Source: Aculops lycopersici | Taxonomy: Eukaryota; Arthropoda; Arachnida; Trombidiformes; Eriophyidae | Direction: 5' to 3' | Length of the DNA: 64,000 bases | Assembly: GCA_015350385.1 (NCBI GenBank) | Contig: WNKI01000003.1 | Location: 3,202,849 to 3,266,848 of the forward strand | Shown here: piece by piece, positions 1 through 7,888 of the stretch | How the letters are laid out: each line of letters opens with the position of its first letter | Position numbering within the stretch: position 1 is the stretch's first letter | Translations under genes and position numbers: made by a program | Notes under the pieces: generated by a model | Told to the model about the DNA's origin: nothing | Database searches by the model: none | What the model saw: only the letters and a program-made list of their open reading frames with translations

Positions 1-342
1 GTCTGCTTAAGACTAAATCTGAAAGCCATTCATCCATTCTTGAGTCTACATGAAAACCGTAATCTTCGTTCGCAAAAAAAACAAACAAAACAAAACACAC
101 TTTTTTGTTTATTACATGCATAGTTGGTTTTCCGATTTACTCGCTCGCATTTGTTGTTATCGTCGACCTCCACGGGTTGCTCGACAAAAAGATGGCATTA
201 GATTGAAGCAAACCGAGGTACATTTTCACTCAATTCTTCAACCCAATGATACAAGCTTCCAGATTCTATTCAAATTCGTCAAGATAAACTTCATTACTCT
301 GGCATTATCGCAATAATATAATCGATTTCTTACAAATCAGCG
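1..342. other. Upstream flank of MIF gene, no coding feature
   Basis: AT-rich sequence with A-rich runs leads up to the MIF start codon. One short open frame crosses it but its translation is compositionally random and it has no family resemblance. It probably holds the MIF promoter and 5' UTR; I see no clear TATA box. Confidence 0.4.
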
Positions 343-699
343 ATGCCAGTTCTCACAATTCACACCAACGTTGCGGCTGACAAGGTGCCGACTGAGTTTG
401 GGGCAGCAGCTTCCGAGGTTGTGGCAAATACTTTGGGCAAACCGGTTTCATATGTCGCCATCCATATTAATCCAAATCAAATGTTATACTTTGGAGGCTC
501 CAGCTCGCCGGCTGCATATTGCGAGCTAAGTTCAATTGGAGCTCTTTCAACTGAGTCAAACAAGAAGCACTCGAAGAATATCATGGAATTTTTGGATAAA
601 ACTCTAGGTATTCCATCATCAAGAATCTACATAACATTCAAGAATATCAACAAAGCAGACATTGGCTTCCAGGGAACTACCTTCGACGATTTGATGTGA
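343..699 (+). CDS. MIF: Macrophage migration inhibitory factor homolog
   Basis: This 118-residue single-exon gene encodes a MIF/tautomerase-superfamily protein, about the usual family length (115-120). The catalytic N-terminal proline is present directly after Met (P2), the conserved Lys lies at residue 33 in the GKP context, and the family block AFGGSS-P is seen as YFGGSSSP at residues 49-56, followed by the SSIGAL strand. Known MIF proteins are homotrimers with keto-enol tautomerase activity and cytokine-like roles; arthropod copies are linked to innate immunity and feeding. The vertebrate C57-x-x-C60 redox motif is incomplete: position 57 is Ala and only C60 remains, so thiol-oxidoreductase activity is unlikely while tautomerase chemistry should be retained. 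Family assignment is firm; the physiological role is inferred. Confidence 0.95.
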   Translation: MPVLTIHTNVAADKVPTEFGAAASEVVANTLGKPVSYVAIHINPNQMLYFGGSSSPAAYCELSSIGALSTESNKKHSKNIMEFLDKTLGIPSSRIYITFKNINKADIGFQGTTFDDLM

Positions 700-1145
700 A
701 TTTGATCGTAATCGTCCGCTACAATTTGGAATGATGAAGCATGAATTGCTGCTAAGAAACCTAGTGACCTGGAAATACGAAATCTCTTCAATCAATTGTA
801 ATAAACATCACCTTTGAGAATATATCTCTCCATAAAACAATGTGAAAACTATCAATGACACAAGGGAAAACAGTGATTCACATCCCAAAGTTTACCAGAG
901 TTTGGGTCAACCATCGTGGTTACCTTGGTAACCCGGGTGCATGGTGTCTTGTCTCGTTGCGAGCGTGTCATTCGTTGTAACCATTTACTGTAAAACTGTT
1001 GTAGGGTTTCCAAGTACCATTTTATGACTAACTTGTAAATTTCCATGAAAGAATCCCTCTCTTAATCACCTCAGACTCTCGATATTCAATTCATGATCCA
1101 TCTTAAACCTCACGGCTATTTCACCAATGATCTCTAAGCTAAACT
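700..1145. other. Intergenic spacer between MIF and IFT172
   Basis: It contains the MIF 3' UTR with its poly(A) signal, then presumably the promoter and 5' UTR of the IFT172 gene. An in-frame TAA ends three bases before the IFT172 ATG, which fixes that start. No other feature was recognised. Confidence 0.45.
800..805 (+). terminator. Polyadenylation signal AATAAA of MIF
   Basis: A canonical AATAAA lies about 100 nt after the MIF stop codon and is the first such signal downstream on the plus strand. Confidence 0.6.
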
Positions 1146-4100
1146 ATGCAAGTTCAACACGAGAGCCAACTCCTCGAGAGTGTTCCGATAAAATTGGATG
1201 ACCTACCAACGACTCATGGCAAATCCCTCGATAGTTATGCTCTATCTCAGAATGTACTGGCCCCAATTGAGGGTTTGCTTAATTGTCCGTCCAATAACCA
1301 TGTAATAGCTGTATATTTGAGCAACCTTAACCAAATTCAAATATTGGATACCAAAACTCGGACTAGACGCGAGAGATTTCCGCTAAAGGCTTGTGATAAG
1401 AAGTTTTCCAAACAATCATTCATCGTCAAGGGTATAGACTTTTCTCCCGATGGTCAACGTGTTGCCATTGGCCAGAGTGACTCCATAATATACATATACA
1501 AGCTCCCTAATATTATAATTCAAAGTCCGTCAAGACAAGCGATAGAGACAACAACTGCAAATTCCACAATCTCAAGCTCAACAAAACCAACAATTACCGG
1601 CAAATTCGTTTGCTCGAGTCCAATAACCTGTCTGTTGTGGTCAGAGTATGGTGTTATATTTGGAAGTCAGGATGGCAAAGTAAAATTGATTTTTATGCCA
1701 AGCAAATCAAATGAAACTAATCAATCGGCAAGAGTTATTAATCTATATGCGTCAACCAAAAACTTGATGCCAATATCCTTGTCCTACAAAACAAATACGC
1801 TTGCTATTGGTTATTTGGATTCCACAATAATTTTACTGTACAATCTGACTCTCGATCAATTGGTATCTAGCGAAACTTTGACCATCTCGTCGACCATAAA
1901 CTCGCCACCTGTGGATAGTTTGCATCAAGCCTCGAGTCGTCGGGGTTCCTCCATTACAAACGCCTCAGCTCAAAGCACATTGTTCTCCTCATTCAATCAC
2001 TTAAGTCCAGTCAACCATCTTGTGATACTAACGACCAGTTCATTGTGTTGCTCAGGTTCCGATGGACGAGTCTCATTTTATCACTTTCAAACAAGCGATC
2101 CATTAACAAATCCAAAAATCAAGCTCAATGTTGGTTTAAAACAAAGTATCGATATTAGAGACGACATCACAGCTGTGGATTACTCATCAATCAATGAAAC
2201 TTTAGTGTTGGCCAGCAAAACGAGACTCCAATTCATAAGGTACGATCAAGAATCTACAAGTTGGCGGCTACAATCTTCATTCATTAGTTTAGACAATTCA
2301 ACATCAATAACAAAAGTCCTCTGGACTCGCGATGGATCTCAGCTGTTGGCAGGAACCTCAAGCGGCTCACTGGAGTTGTTTAAATGTAATTGGAGCAAAC
2401 AATCGCTGGGCGAGCAGCTTGATATTTGTCACATAGCCAAAAATCGGGTTCGTATTACAGATAGATCGAGAAATCTTTTAGCCACTTACAAGACTCAATG
2501 TGATATTAAACGTGTCAATCTATTGAACTCAGGGAGAGATGTTATCATCTGGACAACAGGAAGTCTACTACTCGCTCGCCTTGCTCGAAGTCACTCCGAA
2601 CTTCCGTGGACAATTGGTGATAGAGGTGCCAAGTTTTGCTTTGACTTCCCAGGTTATGTGCTGATATTTCGTTCCACCAACAAGGAGCTCTCTTTGGTTA
2701 GATTGGGCCAAGATTCGGTGCTGCACAAGTTGAAATTAGATCATGCCAACAGGAAGTTAGTTTCTATTGGTAAATTTCCACCTGATTTGGGAGATGAAAG
2801 TGATAGTAACAATAATAATAAGAACTCGCCAATGCGAGAGAGATCGGCAACTAGAACATTGCGACAAGCATCGGCAAACTCTGATTCGGATGCTAGGCTT
2901 ACAGTTCCTGAAGCTCGTATTGTTGACAACTCTAATCAAAGCTCATTGCTCATAGACTCACCTGTTGATTCCTCAACGGCAGCAAGTGGTGAGCAATCTA
3001 CAGAGACAGTGAGGGAAAAGTTTGTTTATGTCACAGAATCAGGCTACTCGCTGAATATGATTGATCTCAAAACCAACATAAAACAGGTGGTTCTGAGGCA
3101 CAAAGTGCCAATCAAAATGATCAAATTTTGTTTATCCGCAAGTCATTTAATCTTTACAGATTGCCAAGAAAGACTCTACATGCTTTCGGATCTTGATCGT
3201 GAGATCCACGAGCCTAAACTCGTGGCTAGTGATTGCAAATTCTGCGATTGGATACCTGAAACCGACATTCTAGTTGTGCAATCAAATCAGAGAATACTCA
3301 TTTGGTACTCAATAGTCGATGAAGCTGCAGGTACAAAAGTTGTAGAACTCGACTCTAGAAGCTACAACTCTAGTAAACAACCACCTATTTTGGATTTAAG
3401 TCTTCTGGAAAACAAGACTCCATATCCAATCGTGACCAAAGCCACCTGGGATAGATTGTACCTATCAAATGGATCGACGGCGCCACTCGATAAGCTCAAA
3501 GTTAAATACAACCGCGAAGTTCTATGTCACGGACTAGAGTCAGCTTTTGAAGCTTTAAATCGGGAGGACCCCTCCTTGGGAAGTGCCGCTTTGTGGTCTC
3601 AATTGGGCTGGCTATCTATTGAACAAGCCAATTTACCAATAGCCATGAAGTCTTTCAGTAAAATTGGCTATAAAGGCATGATTAAGTTTTTGGAATCATG
3701 CGCAAAGAAAGCCGAAGAGGAGCAAACTATTATGCTGATGAAGCTGACAGGTAAGTGGGATACATTCGAGCAAACGGCAGAGTCAAGCGAAATCATATCA
3801 ACTTATAGAAGACTCAACAAGTGGTCGAGACTGATAGACTACCTGTCGAGGATGCAGCAGTTTAGGCAACGTGATCTCGCCGAGCAAGATCATAGATCTT
3901 GGCTTGAAAGCAAACATAGATACATAGAGGCTGCCAACTCGCTAGCCAAATCGGGTGACTTGATTTCCGGCTTACGTCTCCTCATTGACAAGCAAAAGTT
4001 TACAGATGCCGCCGAGTTATTAGTATCAACTCAAAGAACTCCATTGAGAAACTTGAAGACTCTCACTCAACTCGACGGCTCAGTGATGAATCTCGCCAAT

Positions 4101-5960
4101 CAAATCAAGTCAAAGTTAATCGAGGAACAGAGATTTAAGGAAGCAGCGAGGGTTTGCGACAAGGCACTTGGTGATTTGAATGAAGCTTTGGAATTGTATT
4201 TGCGAGGCAAGGACTTTGAGCCAGCACTTCAGTTGGCTGCCGAGTTGGAGCCTAAGCGCTTGGGAGAGATCGAGGTAGAGTATGGCGACCAACTGATGGA
4301 ATTGTACAAAAGCAACAGGTTGTCGAAGAGGCTAGCCTCACCTGCCATAGATCATTACTTGAATGCCCAACTCGCTACGAGAGCCCTAGAATCAGCCATA
4401 GAATTACGCTATTATGATAGAGCGTACGAAATTCTAATGCAGTTACCTGACGATCAACTGACGGATGAGTCGAGCACCTTATTGGAGAAGTTAGCGGATT
4501 ATATGATTAGTCAGCAAGAAAATGACAAAGCCATCGAAGTTTTGACCTTGAGCAAACAGTATGATCGAGTTGCCAAGTTGCACCTAGACGAGGGAAACTT
4601 TGAAAAGTCATTCCAGGTCTCATTGCGTCATATTTATGATTCAAATCGCGAGCATGCGTCCAGAGAGTTTATTGAGATAGCAAAGAATTTAGCAAATCAA
4701 GGCAAGATTCAGGAGGCTGAGGAAATCTACCTAATGCTCGACCAATCGGATCTGGCCATTGAAATGCACAAGCAACACAAAAACTATGAGCGCATGTTGG
4801 AGTTGACAGAGCAACTGCATCCCGATCTACTCGAGGCCACTTTGTTCCAATTGGCCAAGGAGCTAGAGATTTGCGGCCAATATGAGCTGGCCGAGACCTA
4901 CCTGTTGCGCGCGTCGCAAAGCGAGTGGGTAAACGTGGTTCGCATGCATCGAGTTGTCGGTCGTTATGAGGATGCCTACCGAGTTGCTCGAGCCAACTGC
5001 AGCTCTGACCAGGATCCTCTGCTGGTGCAATTGGCCTTTTGGTGGGCGAAGTCATTGGTTGGCCCACAAAACGAAGCAACCATTGAGGGCGAGCAAAGAC
5101 AGAAGTCCATGGAGCAAAAGTTGCAGGAGGCTAGAGATTTACTGCGGCGCCTCAAAGTCGCCAACGAGGTAGTTGAGTTTTGTTGTGAGAACAAGAACTT
5201 TCAATTTGCATTGGATCTCTGCAGTGAGGGTGAGAATGGTGAGGCAACGGTGCCAACTAGGAGAAGGGAAATCTTGCGTAGATATGCGACGTTTCTCGAG
5301 CAACAACACAAATTTGATCAGGCCGAGGAGATTCTATTGCGTGATGGAGAAATCGAGCTGGTTGCCCGGATGTATATAGATAATGACATGCAATCTGAGG
5401 CGATTCGAGTGGTGGAAGAGCAACTGGCCCTCGCGACGGGCAAGCCTGGCCAACAATTGTACAATCGCGAGCAACTTGTTGAGTTGCTAAACAACACTTT
5501 GATCCAATGCGCCAATAAGATGGCGGAGGACGCTTGGCCCGTAAGCGGAAGAGGCTCGTCCCCGTCGACATCTAGACCCACCACAGCCGCAAGTTGGGAT
5601 GTTGACTCTATGAGCAAACTGGCCACGGCCCAGCAGCTCTACCTGAGAGCCCAGAAGCCGGAGCTGGCGGTGGAGTTGTACAAGCAACGTGGTTTGTGGC
5701 AAGAGGCGATACAAGTGGCGCAGCGATTTGCTCCTAGACTTTTGGAGGGAGTTGAGCGAGCTCTTGATGAGCAGGTATGTGGTGACTTGGGGCCGATTGT
5801 TGCGATGGCGGCCGCCTCTCGCTCTTCGAGTCGATCCGGTTTGACGCAGGGCGACGGCAAGAGTAGCACAGCATCGGCGACTAGAATTGTAGCCTCAAAT
5901 AATTATGCAAAAAGTGGTCGACTCAAGTTGAAAACACAAGCTGAGATTGATAACTGTTAG
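1146..5960 (+). CDS. IFT172: Intraflagellar transport protein IFT172, C-terminally short
   Basis: A single 4.8-kb exon encodes 1604 residues of IFT172, a peripheral subunit of the IFT-B complex that moves cargo along cilia and is involved in turnaround at the ciliary tip. The N-terminal WD40 region is clear (for example VKGIDFSPDGQRVAIGQSD near residues 98-116 and LWTRDGSQLLAGTSSG near 395-410). A second WD/beta region follows, then TPR-like helical repeats from about residue 790 (HPDLLEATLFQLAKELE and YEDAYRVAR are diagnostic). Vertebrate IFT172 is about 1750 residues. Here recognisable homology stops around WQEAIQVAQRFAPRLLEGVE, after which a Ser/Ala-rich tail of about 60 residues unlike the family ends at the stop, so roughly the last 450 family residues are absent. 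A low-complexity Asn/Ser insert lies near residues 540-620. An in-frame TAA just upstream supports the start. The gene is tail to tail with peroxiredoxin 6, only 41 bp apart. Confidence 0.93.
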   Translation: MQVQHESQLLESVPIKLDDLPTTHGKSLDSYALSQNVLAPIEGLLNCPSNNHVIAVYLSNLNQIQILDTKTRTRRERFPLKACDKKFSKQSFIVKGIDFSPDGQRVAIGQSDSIIYIYKLPNIIIQSPSRQAIETTTANSTISSSTKPTITGKFVCSSPITCLLWSEYGVIFGSQDGKVKLIFMPSKSNETNQSARVINLYASTKNLMPISLSYKTNTLAIGYLDSTIILLYNLTLDQLVSSETLTISSTINSPPVDSLHQASSRRGSSITNASAQSTLFSSFNHLSPVNHLVILTTSSLCCSGSDGRVSFYHFQTSDPLTNPKIKLNVGLKQSIDIRDDITAVDYSSINETLVLASKTRLQFIRYDQESTSWRLQSSFISLDNSTSITKVLWTRDGSQLLAGTSSGSLELFKCNWSKQSLGEQLDICHIAKNRVRITDRSRNLLATYKTQCDIKRVNLLNSGRDVIIWTTGSLLLARLARSHSELPWTIGDRGAKFCFDFPGYVLIFRSTNKELSLVRLGQDSVLHKLKLDHANRKLVSIGKFPPDLGDESDSNNNNKNSPMRERSATRTLRQASANSDSDARLTVPEARIVDNSNQSSLLIDSPVDSSTAASGEQSTETVREKFVYVTESGYSLNMIDLKTNIKQVVLRHKVPIKMIKFCLSASHLIFTDCQERLYMLSDLDREIHEPKLVASDCKFCDWIPETDILVVQSNQRILIWYSIVDEAAGTKVVELDSRSYNSSKQPPILDLSLLENKTPYPIVTKATWDRLYLSNGSTAPLDKLKVKYNREVLCHGLESAFEALNREDPSLGSAALWSQLGWLSIEQANLPIAMKSFSKIGYKGMIKFLESCAKKAEEEQTIMLMKLTGKWDTFEQTAESSEIISTYRRLNKWSRLIDYLSRMQQFRQRDLAEQDHRSWLESKHRYIEAANSLAKSGDLISGLRLLIDKQKFTDAAELLVSTQRTPLRNLKTLTQLDGSVMNLANQIKSKLIEEQRFKEAARVCDKALGDLNEALELYLRGKDFEPALQLAAELEPKRLGEIEVEYGDQLMELYKSNRLSKRLASPAIDHYLNAQLATRALESAIELRYYDRAYEILMQLPDDQLTDESSTLLEKLADYMISQQENDKAIEVLTLSKQYDRVAKLHLDEGNFEKSFQVSLRHIYDSNREHASREFIEIAKNLANQGKIQEAEEIYLMLDQSDLAIEMHKQHKNYERMLELTEQLHPDLLEATLFQLAKELEICGQYELAETYLLRASQSEWVNVVRMHRVVGRYEDAYRVARANCSSDQDPLLVQLAFWWAKSLVGPQNEATIEGEQRQKSMEQKLQEARDLLRRLKVANEVVEFCCENKNFQFALDLCSEGENGEATVPTRRREILRRYATFLEQQHKFDQAEEILLRDGEIELVARMYIDNDMQSEAIRVVEEQLALATGKPGQQLYNREQLVELLNNTLIQCANKMAEDAWPVSGRGSSPSTSRPTTAASWDVDSMSKLATAQQLYLRAQKPELAVELYKQRGLWQEAIQVAQRFAPRLLEGVERALDEQVCGDLGPIVAMAAASRSSSRSGLTQGDGKSSTASATRIVASNNYAKSGRLKLKTQAEIDNC

Positions 5961-6001
5961 TAAAAATGTTTATATTACTGTATTGATGCTCCTAATTAGA
6001 A

Positions 6002-6619
6002 TTACCCTTTCGTGTATCTCAGGTACTCTTTGCCACTTGGGAGCTTTGCAATCCTGGCGCCCGTTCCCTCGCATCCAGGCTTCACCAAAACCTCGTCGCC
6101 CTCCTTCCAGTTGGCAGGTGTGACCACCTCGGTGTTCTTAACTGTTAACTGTAGAGCATCGATTAATCTAATGATCTCGTCAAAGTTACGGCCAACTTGG
6201 GTTGGGTAGCAGAGGGTTGCACGAATCTTCTTGCTTGGGTCTAGAACAAAAACTCCACGAACCGTTTGAAATTTGTCCAATCCCTCCTCGTTCATGCCAA
6301 CAAGACCGGAAATGGTGTTGTTCTCGTCGTCGATGATTGGAAAGGGAACCTTGCAACCGGAGACGGCTTCAATGTCTTTGACCCATTCCTTATGCGAGTC
6401 AACGGGATCGCAGCTCAAGAAGCAAACCTTTACATTACGCTTTTCGGTTTCCTTAACCAATTGGGCCATTCTTGCAATTTCCGTGGTGCAAACTGGAGTA
6501 AAATCAGCTGGATGAGAACAAATTAGAGCCCATGAGTCGCCAAAGAACTCGTGCAATTTTAGCTTACCGAGGGTGGTGTTCACCTCGAAGTTTGGAAAAA
6601 TAACTCCCAGATTAAGCAT
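6002..6619 (-). CDS. PRDX6: Peroxiredoxin 6 (1-Cys peroxiredoxin)
   Basis: A single-exon gene of 205 residues encodes a Prx6-subfamily thiol peroxidase that reduces H2O2 and lipid hydroperoxides in the cytosol. The peroxidatic cysteine is C44 in the invariant context DFTPVCTTE. The Prx6-type C-terminal domain is present (NWKEGDEVLVKP, and LPSGKEYLRYT at the end). Vertebrate Prx6 is 224 residues, so this is slightly short at both ends. The bifunctional vertebrate enzyme carries a lipase-like GDSWG motif around its catalytic Ser; here the segment reads GDSWA at residues 27-31, so the G-x-S-x-G pattern is broken and the phospholipase A2 activity is doubtful. It is convergent with IFT172, and their 3' UTRs must overlap because only 41 bp separate the stops. 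Confidence 0.95.
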   Translation of the reverse strand: MLNLGVIFPNFEVNTTLGKLKLHEFFGDSWALICSHPADFTPVCTTEIARMAQLVKETEKRNVKVCFLSCDPVDSHKEWVKDIEAVSGCKVPFPIIDDENNTISGLVGMNEEGLDKFQTVRGVFVLDPSKKIRATLCYPTQVGRNFDEIIRLIDALQLTVKNTEVVTPANWKEGDEVLVKPGCEGTGARIAKLPSGKEYLRYTKG

Positions 6620-6951
6620 CTTGGCTTGATTTTTCTTCTTAGTAGAGTGGCTTTCAAAACTGGCAACGATCTTGATGGGATGAATAGACGTGATGAATTA
6701 TATTTAGAATGGGAACTATGATTTATTATTGCTTTCAACTATGAGCACGTTGTTTCTTCTCTGGCTTTCATACGAGGATTCCCTCTGTAACAGAATGTCT
6801 CTCACTATCTCTCACTATCTGGAGATCGTCGATAGAGAGCTTGTCGCCAATTTCATCATCATCATCTCATCATCATCACTCCCCCTAACCGCGCGCGCGC
6901 GCAGCGCTGCAGCGGGGAGGTGCGCTTCTCGCGCGCAGCGCGCCGACCGAT

Positions 6952-7005
6952 GTGCGACGGCCGCCTTCTGTGCGACTGCCGCTTTTTGTGCGACGACCGC
7001 CGGCC
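6952..7005. repeat. 18-bp tandem repeat, 3 copies
   Basis: The word GTGCGAC recurs at 6952, 6970 and 6988, each followed by a variant of the same 11 bases, giving three imperfect 18-bp units in a CG-rich block. Confidence 0.8.
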
Positions 7006-7018
7006 CTGCCAGGGGGGC

Positions 7019-7075
7019 CGCAGTCCCAGTCAGGTCGCAGTCCCAGCCGGATCGCAGTCCGAGCCAGGTCGCGAG
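7019..7075. repeat. 17-bp tandem repeat, about 3.3 copies
   Basis: The word TCGCAGTCC(C/G)AGCC recurs with exact 17-bp spacing: its CGCAG core starts at 7019, 7036 and 7053, and a degenerate fourth copy starts at 7070. It lies 14 bp after the 18-bp array. Confidence 0.8.
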
Positions 7076-7159
7076 CGAAGCCGCGAGACCAACTTGTGTA
7101 ACAAACAATCGGGCGAAGTGAGCGAAATCTCCTCTATGCGGCGATAAATTTGCGGCAAA

Positions 7160-7245
7160 GTGGGCGAACGGGTGGCGAAACTCTTTCGCCATGGCTAAGA
7201 GGGGGAAGGCATTTATTCGACAAACAGACTTCGCCGTTCGCCCAC
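7160..7245. repeat. Nested inverted repeat (12-bp arms, inner 7-bp hairpin)
   Basis: GTGGGCGAACGG at 7160-7171 is perfectly complementary to CCGTTCGCCCAC at 7234-7245. Inside that loop GGCGAAA (7174-7180) pairs with TTTCGCC (7184-7190) across a 3-nt loop. The GGCGAA word is repeated several more times nearby. This may be a decayed small inverted-repeat element or a structured transcript; there is no coding sequence in it. Confidence 0.7.
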
Positions 7246-7768
7246 CACCCTACCTGGGGGTCGCATTTCGCTAACATGTGAGTTTGATTTCTCGTGGGGG
7301 AATGAAAATATAAGTTTGTGTGACCAGTTAACTACGTAGTCTTGTTTTTCTAGAAGGATAGAAATTTGTAAACAAACATTTACATCTCGCTTACGTTACA
7401 CTAAAGCATTGATTAGTCCATTGTCCGCCGTTAGTAATTTACTCCTAGATATTGTGACCGATATTCATAATAGTATATTTTTATTGTCTACACCCAACCG
7501 TTCTAACTATTACTTGCTATCTTTTCTAAGTAGGTAAAAGATAGACAGAATTCTCGTAGACTCATGAGTCAAGCATTCCATTGTTCAAGCAATATTACAA
7601 TCATCAATTTTATTTGCAACTCATCGTCTTAACGACTCTCATCTTATTTGAACCACTATTCCCACCTCGTTGCTTCATTAGGTCATATCAGTGGCATTTG
7701 GAGGTTATCCTAAATATTCCACCAAAAAACAGACATATATTAGTCAACGATTAGTTGTTCTTTATTTG

Positions 7769-7799
7769 GTTCACAAGTACTAAAATTGTACTTGTGAAC
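7769..7799. repeat. Perfect 12-bp hairpin, 7-nt loop, upstream of VLCAD
   Basis: GTTCACAAGTAC (7769-7780) is followed by the loop TAAAATT and the exact reverse complement (7788-7799). It lies 90 bp before the VLCAD start codon, so it is in the promoter or 5' UTR. Confidence 0.8.
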
Positions 7800-7888
7800 T
7801 TGGTAAATTCAAAATCTTATTATTATCCCCACCCATCACTCCGATCACCTAACTAGCAATAACATCGACACCAATCACATCAAATAAA

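Larger units (their letters stand above)
6620..7888. other. Spacer with GC-rich tandem repeats and hairpins
   Basis: The spacer holds the presumed Prx6 and VLCAD promoters. It also contains a CG-rich block at 6885-7090 with two short tandem repeats, a nested inverted-repeat structure at 7160-7245 and a perfect hairpin at 7769-7799, which are listed separately. Open frames on both strands across the GC-rich block consist of repeated Ala/Arg/Cys words and look like translated repeats rather than genes. Confidence 0.5.

Noticed and set aside
4669..5869. Several antisense frames under IFT172
   Set aside because: They are antisense shadows of a confidently identified coding exon with biased codon usage.
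6729..7192. Overlapping 75-130 codon open frames on both strands in the GC-rich block
   Set aside because: They translate tandem repeats into Ala/Arg/Cys words; openness is explained by high GC and repeat periodicity.
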